Assembly (NCBI GenBank): GCA_944322845.1
Contig: CALUQE010000008.1
Coordinates: 1 to 64,000, forward strand
DNA: 64,000 bases
Direction of reading: 5' to 3'
DNA from: Candidatus Gastranaerophilales bacterium
GTDB lineage: Bacteria > Cyanobacteriota > Vampirovibrionia > Gastranaerophilales > Gastranaerophilaceae
The translations under genes and the position numbers were made by a program. This document shows positions 1-7,931 of this stretch, one piece after another. The notes beneath the pieces were generated by a model. That model was not told the origin of the DNA. It did no database searches and was given only the letters and a program-made list of their open reading frames with translations. Numbering within the stretch: the stretch's first letter is position 1; every line of letters begins with the position of its first letter.

Positions 1-430
1 TTAGCGAGGGGCAATGTGCGGGTTTACCCGCTACATCCATTTGGTTTTATGCTCTCAAGAGCATTATAAACAATCAAGGTTTCTTCTTTTTTGCTTCGTT
101 TTTTCTTCTTTTATTTTTAAAGAAGAAAAAATGAAGAAGTTATAATTATGAAAAAGCACCCATCCTAACCTTCCCTTCAGGGAAGGAATGCGCTAAGCTT
201 GTAGTTACACCTATAAACCCAATACATTTACCCCCGCGATTGTTTTCGACGCTCTTACGAGCGTGGGATTGAATGGCTGTTGCAGGCAGAGCCTGCACTC
301 TTACGCTTGCTATCGTTATGCTGACGCATAACACGCTCGCGGCGCGAAGGCTTGTTCGTTCTGACAGTGGCGAAGTCCTCCCGAGTGTCTTTTAGCTTTG
401 TAGGTGGGCAAAACGTAAGTGTGCCACATT
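1..430. repeat. Non-coding dispersed repeat, copy A
   Basis: No credible gene lies in the first 500 bases. The stretch is a mosaic of blocks that recur at 39088-39545. Bases 1-150 match 39118-39259, including a poly-pyrimidine/poly-purine hairpin of the TTCTTCTTT/AAAGAAGAA type. Bases 195-350 match 39314-39500. Bases 363-393 match 39088-39120, so the block order is rotated between copies, as if each is a different cut of a longer tandem unit. A small CCTTCCCT/AGGGAAGG hairpin lies near 170-186. Short open frames here have no start signals and are not called. Confidence 0.75.
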
Positions 431-501
431 TTAACTGCTATGTGAGTTCTACGGGTTGACCTTAAAAAAAGACCCGTAATTTTTTACGGAGTCTTTTTAA
501 T

Positions 502-2019
502 TTAAGAAGCCTGATTTCTGATAAATCCAATAGGTTTTCTTGCGGTGTCTTTTTTATCTTTCAAGAAGTCATCTAATGCTTTATCAAAATCTTCCTGTGC
601 AATTTTGAAACCTGAAACATCTTGACCTGTTAGTGTACCGTTTTCCATTTTTTCAAAGATTCCGGCTCTGACAAATCCGTTGTTATGCGCTTCATTAACA
701 ATATGTCTCATATCTGCTCCGGTTGCTTTTGCATCTGCGAGTTTGTCGAGCATTTTATCAATATTTACATTTTCATCAACTTTGCGGTTTCTGGTATTTA
801 TTTTAAATATTTCTCTTAAGCCTTCTTTGTCAGGCGGAGTAACTTCATAGTGTTTACCGAAACGTCCGGAACGGGTAATTGCGCTGTCAAGTGCTTTAAA
901 GTTATTAGTGGCGGCAACTACATAAACATCTGCATTTTCATTATCAATGTCCGTCATCAAAGTGAGAATCTGGTTTACGACTTTGTCCCCGTAAACATCT
1001 CGATTGTCGCGCTTTCTTGCAACCGCATCGAATTCATCAACAAATATGATAGTCGGCTGGTTTTCTTTAGCCTCTTCAAATAAATTTCTCCAGTTGGCTT
1101 CAGATTCTCCAACCCATTTTGATTCCATATCAAGTCCGTTCAGGCTGATAAAATTTGCGCCCGCTTCATTTGCCAGTGCTCTTGCAATGTGAGTTTTGCC
1201 TGTTCCGGGAGGTCCGTATAGTATAAATCCGTGGTTAAGCTCCATGCCTTCATAAGCTTCAGGATAGCGAATCGGATATATGATATCTTTTTTCAGCGAA
1301 TTTTTTAATTTGTGAAGTCCGCCAACTTGCGCAAAAGTTACGGGTGTTGTACTTTTACGTGAAGCTTGCATAAGCTGAGAAATGGTCTTTTTGTTTATTT
1401 TTTCAATATTGTGATTGGCCTCTTTTTCAAAATCAAAAGCCTTTGAAAAATTTTTTCTGTACATGCTCATGTCAGTTTTCGGCTCATCTTTAATTTTCAG
1501 CAGGTTGCCATTAATGGAGAGGATATCATCCTGTACAACATAAAAACTTTCATGCGCTTTAAGCGGATAAGTTTTGTTATTGGTAATCAGCGGAATTTCA
1601 AAATCATTAAGATTTATAACTTCTGTGTCCCCGATGCTGTTTTTAATAAAACCGAGACTTCCGCCCAGATTTTCGTCAGGGATGAAGAATCCGCGTTTTA
1701 TGGCGTTCTTGATAAGTCCGGCATTTTTGTACATCTCTTTGGCGCATTCGTGCATATTTTTTCCTATGAGAATCATATCTCCGAGTTTGAAATTCTGAAA
1801 CAACGAAGCAAGTTTATCCTCCAGAGGAATTTGTTTTATCAGCATACGTGAAATGTCTGTTGTACCTTTAAAATTTATCATTGCCTGGTTACAGGTTAAA
1901 TTTAAATGATTAAGAACGGTTAAATCCTTTCTGCCCTCGGCAGTCACTTCACCTTTAGCTTTTGTGATTGCGGCTGTGTGATAATAGTTTGGTTTTGCTG
2001 TGATTGGATTGATTCTCAT
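502..2019 (-). CDS. AAA+ ATPase, single domain, FtsH/Cdc48-like
   Basis: A 505-residue ATPase. The C-terminal half is a classical AAA module: Walker A GPPGTGKT (about 269-276), Walker B IIFVDEFD (324-331), sensor-1 Asn in AATNNF (about 372) and arginine fingers in RSGRFGKH. This matches the Cdc48/FtsH/katanin-type clade, which unfolds or remodels proteins. The first 215 residues match nothing I recognise. They contain MINFKG near residue 47, resembling short motifs near the N-termini of other proteins here. There is no transmembrane segment and no HExxH protease domain, so it is not FtsH itself. The start follows AGGAGG. Substrate unknown; ATPase assignment is firm. Confidence 0.85.
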   Translation of the reverse strand: MRINPITAKPNYYHTAAITKAKGEVTAEGRKDLTVLNHLNLTCNQAMINFKGTTDISRMLIKQIPLEDKLASLFQNFKLGDMILIGKNMHECAKEMYKNAGLIKNAIKRGFFIPDENLGGSLGFIKNSIGDTEVINLNDFEIPLITNNKTYPLKAHESFYVVQDDILSINGNLLKIKDEPKTDMSMYRKNFSKAFDFEKEANHNIEKINKKTISQLMQASRKSTTPVTFAQVGGLHKLKNSLKKDIIYPIRYPEAYEGMELNHGFILYGPPGTGKTHIARALANEAGANFISLNGLDMESKWVGESEANWRNLFEEAKENQPTIIFVDEFDAVARKRDNRDVYGDKVVNQILTLMTDIDNENADVYVVAATNNFKALDSAITRSGRFGKHYEVTPPDKEGLREIFKINTRNRKVDENVNIDKMLDKLADAKATGADMRHIVNEAHNNGFVRAGIFEKMENGTLTGQDVSGFKIAQEDFDKALDDFLKDKKDTARKPIGFIRNQAS

Positions 2020-2052
2020 AGTATCCTCCTCTAATCGTAAAAGACAAAAAGA

Positions 2053-2078
2053 CTTGTAAATTATTCTGAATTTACAAG
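2053..2078 (-). terminator. Hairpin terminator after the YkgJ-like gene
   Basis: Ten-base inverted repeat CTTGTAAATT / AATTTACAAG with a six-base loop, followed on the minus strand by a T-rich run. It sits between the YkgJ-like gene and the AAA+ gene, which read the same way, so it should separate the two transcripts. Confidence 0.65.
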
Positions 2079-2294
2079 CCCCGTTTAAATATATTTAGTT
2101 TTGACCGTTAACAAAGTTGCAAATTCACTATATGAGAGCACGATAGAATGACCGGCATAATCACGCGGCATTTCTTAACTGATAGGTGCATATTTAGTGA
2201 ATTAAACTTAGTCAAAATTATCCCTTTTCAAAAATTGTAACTTTTACACTATATATGATGTTTTAAAATCTGTCAATAGTCATACTTAATATAT

Positions 2295-2696
2295 TTATTT
2301 TTTAGCTTTTTTTAAGTATTTTTCAAAACTTTTGTCTTCAACTTTGTAGCCGCAGCCTTCGTGAAGCTTTCCGGGGTATGAAATTTTTTTTGCGGGATAA
2401 TTTCTGCACATTTTAAGGCGTTTGTCATACACAGAACACAACCCCTCTTCCGTTACATATTTGCAGGCAAAAATCAGATTTCCGTCTTCATCTTTTCCTC
2501 TTATATAAAACCGCCTGTAGGATGGAAACAAAAATTGCATTATTTTAAAATCGGTTGTTGTATAGGTATCAAAACTGTACATATATCTGCAGCATTTTCC
2601 GCATTTTAGACAGTGACCGGTAATTTTGTATTCCATTTTTTCCGGTACAAAATATGATAAAAATTCATTTTTGAGAATCGTTAAAAAACTTAACAT
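2295..2696 (-). CDS. YkgJ-family cysteine-cluster protein
   Basis: A small protein of about 133 residues with the cysteine pattern of the YkgJ/UPF0153 family: CxxCGxCCR in the first third, then a single Cys in FACKY, C in GLCSVY, C in MCRNYP and C in EGCGY. Family members are thought to bind zinc or an Fe-S cluster; the role is unknown. I chose the ATG at 2696, about 12 bases after GGGAG. A GTG at 2717 is in frame but has no ribosome site. It reads away from the PBP1A gene on the other strand. Confidence 0.8.
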   Translation of the reverse strand: MLSFLTILKNEFLSYFVPEKMEYKITGHCLKCGKCCRYMYSFDTYTTTDFKIMQFLFPSYRRFYIRGKDEDGNLIFACKYVTEEGLCSVYDKRLKMCRNYPAKKISYPGKLHEGCGYKVEDKSFEKYLKKAKK

Positions 2697-2787
2697 TATT
2701 TCAAAAAACTCCCACACAGATATTTATCTGTTAGAATGATATCATGGTACTAGGATTGAGAGATAAAATCAATAAAGGATTATTTGT

Positions 2788-4956
2788 ATGGGAAATTATG
2801 TTCCAAAAAATAAAAGAAAAAAAACGAAACGCGTTATAATAGACAACCCGGTTTTGAAATTTATTGCAGGCTTGTGTGTTTTTGGTCTGGGAGTGGTATT
2901 AGCAGGGATGATAGCATTAAAACTCTATTTAATGTCACTTCCGCCTATTAAAAATTTGAATACTCTTAAACCTAATATTGTTACGACATTTTGTGCAAGT
3001 GACGGAGAAGTTATTAAAACTTTTGCAGCTTATACTTATTCAAATGTTGAGTTAAAAGAAGTTCCGGAAACCCTTGTGAAAGCGGTTATAGCAACTGAGG
3101 ACAAAAATTTCTATAAGCATCCGGGGTACGATATGATGGGACTTGCGCGCTCGACTGTTGCTAATATCCTTGCAGGTCATGTTGTTCAGGGGGCAAGTAC
3201 AATAACCCAGCAGCTTTCAAGAATTTTATTCCTTTCTAACGAAAAAACTTTTACCAGAAAAATAAAAGAATTGCAGGTTGCGGCTCAGATAGAAAAAACT
3301 ATTTCTAAAGATAAAATTTTAGAAATGTATTTAAATAATGTATATCTTGGTTCAGGTGCATACGGAGTTAAGGGCGCGGCTAAAATTTATTTTAATAAAA
3401 ATCTAAATCAACTGTCGCTGCCTGAAATGGCTTTAATTGCAGGGCTTCCACAGGCTCCGTCTGTCTATTCTCCTTATAATAATAAGGATTTGGCTAGAAA
3501 ACGCCGAAATCAGGTTCTTTTGAGAATGTATAAAATGAAATACATTGATAAAGAAACTTATGAAAATGCAAAAAAAGCTCCGATAGTTTTATCAAGCATG
3601 CCTCTTATGTATGCAACAAATAAAGCACCGTATTTCTGCGATTATGTTGTGAAAGAAATGCATAAATTAGGGTTTACGGAAGATGAGATTGTAAATGGCG
3701 GATATAAAGTTATTACAACTCTGGATTATAAAGCTCAGGTGAAAGCCAATGAAGCTATTTTAGCAAATTTAAAATCATGGGGATTAACGAGAGATAAGAA
3801 TCAGGCCGCAGTATTTTCATTCAGTCCGATAGACGGAAGAATACTTGTTTATGCCGGCGGTAAGGATTACTCAAAGAGCCAGTACGATAGAGTTTCTCAG
3901 TCTGCACGACCTTCCGGCTCTGCGTTTAAGCCGTTTATTTATACTGCTGCTATTGAAAAAGGGTATTCACCAAATGATATGATTGATGATTTACCTTTTA
4001 AAGCGGGTGACTGGACTCCGAAGAATTACGGCAACAAGTATAGAGGACCTATTCCTCTTTATACGGCTCTGATGGTATCATCAAACGTATGTACCGCAAG
4101 GCTGATGGATGCAATCGGTGTAAGGCCGGTAATTCAGCTTGCAAGGGTAATGGGTATTACAACTCCTATACCTTATGATTACACAATTTCTCTCGGCTCA
4201 AACAGTGTTAAATTGTTTGAAATGACAAGAGCATACGGTATTTTTGCTAACGGTGGATATAAGGTTGAACCTTTTGCTATAGAAAGGATTGAATCGTCAA
4301 GAGGAACTATTTTATACGAAGCTAAAAAAGCTCGTACAAGCAAGGTTTTAAATCTTAATACCGCTGCAACGATGACTGCAATTATGAAGACGGTTATTAC
4401 AAGCGGTACCGGTCGTGCCGCAAGTATAGGCAAGCCTGCTGCAGGAAAAACAGGAACTACGGATGACAGCAGGGATGCATGGTTTATCGGATTTACACCG
4501 GATGTTGTAACTGGAGTCTGGGTCGGTAATGATGATAACTCTCAAATGGGTGCTATTACTGGCGGTACTATTCCTGCCAGAATTTGGCGTGATGTAATGG
4601 CTGTAGCAACGGCACCTTACGGAAAAGCAGATTTTGAATATCCGGAGGTTATTCTGAATCCGTTTAAAGCTCCTGGGGTTTCAATTATTCCTCAAAGTGA
4701 AGCTAAGAAAGTTTTTGAAGAAAAAGAAAAGGCTAGACAAGAGGAGTTGAAAAAAGAGCAGGAGCTTAAAGATAAACCGCAGCCACCTATAATTAAACCG
4801 GTAGAAATTTTACAGCAAACTCTTACACCTCTGAAGAGAAAAGAAACTCCAACAGTGGACGTTAAACAAGAACGTGTGGAAACTCCGCAACCGGATTTAG
4901 CACCGGTGCCAGTTACAGCAGCTCCTGTTGGTATAAGTACAGATGATGCTGAATAA
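2788..4956 (+). CDS. mrcA: Penicillin-binding protein 1A, bifunctional transglycosylase/transpeptidase
   Basis: A 722-residue class A PBP that polymerises and cross-links peptidoglycan outside the inner membrane. A basic N-terminus precedes one membrane anchor (about 24-48). The GT51 domain shows TEDKNF (catalytic Glu104) and QGASTITQQL (134-143). The transpeptidase domain shows SAFK (nucleophile Ser378), SSN (431-433) and KTG (554-556). The last 90 residues are a low-complexity Pro/Glu/Lys tail. The ATG follows AAAGGA. The next gene begins 17 bases after the stop and is probably co-transcribed. Confidence 0.95.
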   Translation: MGNYVPKNKRKKTKRVIIDNPVLKFIAGLCVFGLGVVLAGMIALKLYLMSLPPIKNLNTLKPNIVTTFCASDGEVIKTFAAYTYSNVELKEVPETLVKAVIATEDKNFYKHPGYDMMGLARSTVANILAGHVVQGASTITQQLSRILFLSNEKTFTRKIKELQVAAQIEKTISKDKILEMYLNNVYLGSGAYGVKGAAKIYFNKNLNQLSLPEMALIAGLPQAPSVYSPYNNKDLARKRRNQVLLRMYKMKYIDKETYENAKKAPIVLSSMPLMYATNKAPYFCDYVVKEMHKLGFTEDEIVNGGYKVITTLDYKAQVKANEAILANLKSWGLTRDKNQAAVFSFSPIDGRILVYAGGKDYSKSQYDRVSQSARPSGSAFKPFIYTAAIEKGYSPNDMIDDLPFKAGDWTPKNYGNKYRGPIPLYTALMVSSNVCTARLMDAIGVRPVIQLARVMGITTPIPYDYTISLGSNSVKLFEMTRAYGIFANGGYKVEPFAIERIESSRGTILYEAKKARTSKVLNLNTAATMTAIMKTVITSGTGRAASIGKPAAGKTGTTDDSRDAWFIGFTPDVVTGVWVGNDDNSQMGAITGGTIPARIWRDVMAVATAPYGKADFEYPEVILNPFKAPGVSIIPQSEAKKVFEEKEKARQEELKKEQELKDKPQPPIIKPVEILQQTLTPLKRKETPTVDVKQERVETPQPDLAPVPVTAAPVGISTDDAE

Positions 4957-4973
4957 TTTAAAGGATAAGGTAT

Positions 4974-5861
4974 ATGAATATTGAAAATTTTGAAATAACC
5001 AGCGGTGTAAATAAACATCAAAGTGCAAGCATTGAAAAGAATGACAGAATGATTGATTATACATCAAGTAAAAAACTTTCATTTCTTGATATTTTGAGTA
5101 TAACTCAGGGATTAAATGTTATAAGTGAATTTTTTGATGTAAATGCAGTGGTTACGGTCTCAAATACCGGAGTTTGCGCTGTTGCGTTAGGCAAATCTCT
5201 TGATGAGGCTCTTGTTGAAGTAATAGATTCTAATCCTGTAGATTATATGGATGCAAATGTTATTGTTTCTGCAGAAGTTAACAGTGATATGGCAAAAATG
5301 CTAAAGCAGACAAATGTTGTAGTTGCTCCTAAATTTACAAAAAATGCAATAGAATATTTTGATTCTCACGATATTTGTTATGTAACAATCAATACGCCTT
5401 TAAAAGATTACAAAAAATATTTATCGGAAGAAACCAGAGTCACTCCTCTGGGAACACTCGTTCAGGCACCAAATCTCGGGGAGCTTCAAAAAGATACATT
5501 TAAAGTCGTTTCCAAGGCAAAACCGACCGTGGAACAGATAGAGGATGCCGTTTTCGCATGGAAAGTCGCAAATCACGTTAAATCTCAGGCGATAGTTATT
5601 GCAAAAGATTTGAAAACTTCTGCAATTTCGCAGGGTTTGCAGACATCGTTTGTAGAGCACGCTCTGAACTATGCCTGCGAAAAAACTAAAGATGCAATAC
5701 TTGCATCTGATATGCCTTTAACAGTATATGATATAAATGCCGCAGCGCAGGGAAGGGTAGCTTTGATAATAGTTCCCGAAGCTTCAAAAGATGTTATTGC
5801 TGCCGCAGACAAGCTTCAGATGGCTATTATCACAACCGGAATAACTAATATTTTATATTAA
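4974..5861 (+). CDS. Orphan AICAR-transformylase-like protein (PurH C-terminal domain relative)
   Basis: A 295-residue protein whose C-terminal half follows the PurH AICAR formyltransferase fold: FAWKVANHVKSQAIVIAKD, then ILASDMP, then a VIAAADKLQMAIITTGI ending, close to the usual AADE-GIAMVFTGVRHF end. The N-terminal IMP cyclohydrolase domain is absent. The usual catalytic KHxNPCG-type loop reads VSNTGVCAVA, and the GQxSR segment reads SQGLQTSF, so it probably lacks transformylase activity. It follows PBP1A at 17 bases with its own AAGGA site. It may be a substrate- or nucleotide-binding pseudoenzyme; function unknown. Confidence 0.7.
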   Translation: MNIENFEITSGVNKHQSASIEKNDRMIDYTSSKKLSFLDILSITQGLNVISEFFDVNAVVTVSNTGVCAVALGKSLDEALVEVIDSNPVDYMDANVIVSAEVNSDMAKMLKQTNVVVAPKFTKNAIEYFDSHDICYVTINTPLKDYKKYLSEETRVTPLGTLVQAPNLGELQKDTFKVVSKAKPTVEQIEDAVFAWKVANHVKSQAIVIAKDLKTSAISQGLQTSFVEHALNYACEKTKDAILASDMPLTVYDINAAAQGRVALIIVPEASKDVIAAADKLQMAIITTGITNILY

Positions 5862-5886
5862 TTCTTTAATATATTTTCCAAAACTG

Positions 5887-5915
5887 TTGACAAAATACAG
5901 GTTGTTTTGTATTAT
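5887..5915 (+). promoter_or_regulatory. Sigma-70 promoter, leaderless start
   Basis: TTGACA (5887-5892), a 17-base spacer and TATTAT (5910-5915). The ATG of the next gene begins seven bases after the -10 box, where transcription should start, so the mRNA would have no 5' leader. Confidence 0.75.
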
Positions 5916-5921
5916 ATAAAT

Positions 5922-6116
5922 ATGGAAAATACATTAAATAATTTAGTACAGTTGGAAGAAAAAATTACATTAAGCTTGGATTTGCTGGAAGTTGCAAAAG
6001 GTTATTGCGAATACAATTTTGACAAAGGTCAGGAAGTTGTAGCTATTTGTTCAATTCTGGAAGTTGTTCTTGAGGCGCAAAGAGAATTGGCAGATAAGCT
6101 GGATGAGCTGGTATAG
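5922..6116 (+). CDS. Small helical protein with YCxxN motif
   Basis: A 64-residue acidic protein with no known domain, predicted to be almost all helix. It contains LLEVAKGYCEYNFDK followed by IL..VL..Q..LAD. A similar pattern appears in the 74-residue protein at 35452-35676 (LEILVSYCDNNPEK, then LL..VL..Q..LTD), so the two look like paralogues. There is no Shine-Dalgarno site. The start at 5922 is chosen because a perfect promoter places the transcription start at that ATG. Function unknown. Confidence 0.65.
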   Translation: MENTLNNLVQLEEKITLSLDLLEVAKGYCEYNFDKGQEVVAICSILEVVLEAQRELADKLDELV

Positions 6117-6164
6117 CCGGTTTGAACTAACTTTAAACTAACATTTTTTTCATATCTTTAAAGT

Positions 6165-6546
6165 ATGAAAAGATTGTTTATACTAGCTTGCATACTTTTT
6201 TGTTCTTGCATTAGCGTTGCTGCACAAACCGTAAAGTTTATTCAGGTGACTGATGTTCATTTGACAATTAATAATGCAGTCTACCTGAAAAATTTTGTAA
6301 AAAATATTAACGATAAATATCAGGAGCTGGATTTTGTTGTCTTTACCGGTGATAACATTGATAAAGCAAAAGTGCAAAATCTGGAACTTTTTCTGGATAT
6401 TGTAAAGCAATTAAAGTTTAAAACGTATATTCTTGTCGGAAATCATGATTTGTATGACAATCAGGGAATGACCGGTGAGTTTTATATGCATTAGGTTCGG
6501 AAAAAGCTCGGTTTATATCATAGTTCCGGTTTGAATTACGTTATAC
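6165..6546 (+). pseudogene. Calcineurin-like metallophosphoesterase, broken
   Basis: The first 109 codons encode a signal peptide (ending near CISVAAQ) and the start of a metallophosphoesterase: DVH, then GDN, then GNHD, the first three metal-binding blocks of the family. A TAG follows YMH at about 6492. The same frame then continues sensibly (VRKKLGLYHSSGLNYV) until it runs into the terminator at 6547. The C-terminal metal ligands are missing. I read this as a remnant with a nonsense codon and a lost 3' end. It has no clear ribosome site. Confidence 0.7.
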
Positions 6547-6575
6547 AAAAGGGCGCTTTGAAAAAGCGCCCTTTT
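6547..6575. terminator. Bidirectional terminator
   Basis: Thirteen-base perfect inverted repeat AAAAGGGCGCTTT / AAAGCGCCCTTTT with a three-base loop. A-run before and T-run after make it usable on both strands. It ends the rpsL-rpsG transcript on the minus strand and cuts off the phosphoesterase remnant on the plus strand. Confidence 0.9.
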
Positions 6576-6594
6576 GTTCTATGAATATTAAAAA

Positions 6595-7065
6595 TTAATA
6601 TCTGTAGTGTGCAAATGCTTTGTTAGCTTCTGCCATTTTGTGGGTATCTTCACGTTTTTTGCAAGCTGCACCGTTTCCGTTAGAAGCATCAATAATTTCG
6701 TTTGTTAATTTTTCAACGAATGATTTACCGCTTCTGTTCTTTGCTGCTGCAATAATGTTTGAAGAAGCAAGAGCAAAACCTCTGTCAGGTTTAACGTCGA
6801 TAGGTACTTGATAAGTAGAACCGCCGATACGTCTTGCTTTAACTTCCAATAATGGAGTTGCATTTGTAATAGCTTTTTGGAAAATTTCCAAGCCTTTTTC
6901 GTTAGTTCTTTCTTCAATCTTAGTAATTGTAGAATAGAATATTTTTTCAGCAAGTGACTTTTTACCGCGTCTCATAACTCTGTTGATGAATTTAGAAACG
7001 TCAACGCTGTTATAAATAGGGTCAGCTGCAGGAATTCTTCTTTCCGGTTTAGATCTTCTAGACAT
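6595..7065 (-). CDS. rpsG: 30S ribosomal protein S7
   Basis: A 156-residue S7, the usual length. It begins [10 protein letters not shown] and ends with the family pattern KMAEANKAFAHYRY. S7 binds the 3' domain of 16S rRNA and nucleates assembly of the small-subunit head. The ATG overlaps the rpsL stop (TAATG), so the two are translationally coupled. A strong terminator follows 20 bases after the stop. The usual next genes of the str operon, fusA and tuf, are not here. Confidence 0.98.
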   Translation of the reverse strand: MSRRSKPERRIPAADPIYNSVDVSKFINRVMRRGKKSLAEKIFYSTITKIEERTNEKGLEIFQKAITNATPLLEVKARRIGGSTYQVPIDVKPDRGFALASSNIIAAAKNRSGKSFVEKLTNEIIDASNGNGAACKKREDTHKMAEANKAFAHYRY

Positions 7066-7448
7066 TATTTCTTACCTCCTTTAGCTCTCTTAGCACCATA
7101 TTTAGAACGGCTTTGTGTTCTGTTAGCAACACCTGCTGTATCTAAAGTACCACGTACGATGTGATATCTAACACCAGGAAGGTCTTTAACCCTTCCGCCT
7201 CTTATTAGAACAACACTGTGTTCCTGAAGGTTGTGTCCGATACCAGGGATATAAGAAGTTACTTCAAATCCGTTAGTAAGTCTGACTCTGGCAACCTTTC
7301 TCAGAGCTGAGTTAGGTTTTTTAGGGGTTGTAGTGTAAACCCTTGTACATACGCCGCGTCTTTGTGGACATTCCATAAGAGCCGGCGATTTGGTTTTGTC
7401 TTTGAGCTTTTTACGTTCTGAACGCACAAGCTGGTTCATTGTAGGCAT
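7065..7448 (-). CDS. rpsL: 30S ribosomal protein S12
   Basis: A 127-residue S12 of the decoding centre. It carries the conserved blocks [16 protein letters not shown] and [13 protein letters not shown], which include the two lysines whose mutation gives streptomycin resistance; both are wild type. It ends in the usual Lys/Gly-rich tail. The ATG follows GGAGAAAAATT. First gene of a two-gene operon with rpsG. Confidence 0.98.
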   Translation of the reverse strand: MPTMNQLVRSERKKLKDKTKSPALMECPQRRGVCTRVYTTTPKKPNSALRKVARVRLTNGFEVTSYIPGIGHNLQEHSVVLIRGGRVKDLPGVRYHIVRGTLDTAGVANRTQSRSKYGAKRAKGGKK

Positions 7449-7586
7449 AATTTTTCTCCTTTTACCTAATTTTACTATTCATTGCAGGATAAATACTTTC
7501 AGCTAGTAGTTATAATACTGACCGGAGTTTATTTACCCTTCCCATTAGCCGTCAAATCCGGCAGAAATTTCGACTAATGTACCACA

Positions 7587-7615
7587 ATTTTATGACGAAC
7601 AAATATAAGTGTCAA
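7587..7615 (-). promoter_or_regulatory. Sigma-70 promoter for rpsL-rpsG
   Basis: On the minus strand, TTGACA (7610-7615), a 17-base spacer and TAAAAT (7587-7592). Transcription should start near 7580, leaving a leader of about 130 bases before rpsL, long enough for regulatory structure. No known ribosomal-protein leader motif was recognised. Confidence 0.7.
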
Positions 7616-7702
7616 TCATGGCGCTTGTTTTGTAAACATTTGTGATAAATTTTTATTTAAGATTTTATGCAAACTATATTTGTAAACTTTTATATCTAGG
7701 TA

Positions 7703-7731
7703 TTGCATAATAAGTATATACGATATATAAT
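7703..7731 (+). promoter_or_regulatory. Sigma-70-like promoter upstream of flagellin
   Basis: TTGCAT (7703-7708), 17-base spacer, TATAAT (7726-7731). The predicted start near 7738 lies at the edge of the palindrome TAGGAAT-GT-ATTCCTA (7740-7755), a candidate operator. The leader would be about 190 bases and include the poly-G tract. No convincing sigma-28 promoter was found. Confidence 0.55.
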
Positions 7732-7739
7732 AAAATATA

Positions 7740-7755
7740 TAGGAATGTATTCCTA
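7740..7755. promoter_or_regulatory. Palindromic candidate operator
   Basis: Perfect 7-base inverted repeat TAGGAAT-GT-ATTCCTA just after the -10 box of the flagellin promoter. Its position at the transcription start suggests a repressor site; the protein is unknown. Confidence 0.4.
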
Positions 7756-7846
7756 GGGATATGTATAAAAAATGCGAAACGGATTTTTAGAAATTAAAGA
7801 TTTTAGAATAGCTTCAAACCTTTGCAGGGGCGTAGTTTTGCGCCTC

Positions 7847-7858
7847 GGGGGGGGGGGG
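7847..7858 (+). repeat. 12-G homopolymer in the flagellin leader
   Basis: An uninterrupted run of 12 G in an otherwise AT-rich leader, 73 bases before the flagellin ATG. Runs of this length slip during replication and commonly switch surface genes. It is followed by GATAA, so it could also alter spacing in a promoter of another sigma factor. Confidence 0.7.
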
Positions 7859-7894
7859 ATAACCCTTTATTAGCAAGTATTTTAGCTTGTTCGC

Positions 7895-7912
7895 ATATTT
7901 GTGCAGATACCC
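7895..7912 (+). repeat. Left inverted repeat flanking flagellin
   Basis: ATATTTGTGCAGATACCC. Its reverse complement, with one base deleted, occurs at 9910-9926 beyond the flagellin stop. The pair encloses the whole coding region and its ribosome site. Confidence 0.6.
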
Positions 7913-7931
7913 CAAATAGTGAGGTGATAGA

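Noticed and set aside
146..334. Short open frame in the leading repeat
   Set aside because: It lies within dispersed repeat DNA, has no ribosome site and its counterpart at 39347-39562 has a different frame length; non-coding.
6492..6494. TAG in the phosphoesterase as a recoded sense codon
   Set aside because: Genes in the window with TAG stops (for example pflB and uvrC) have sensible ends there, and the phosphoesterase is also truncated; a nonsense mutation is simpler.
7833..7862. Sigma-28 promoter at the flagellin gene
   Set aside because: GGGGATAA resembles the -10 half, but no TAAA lies at 15 bases; too weak to call.
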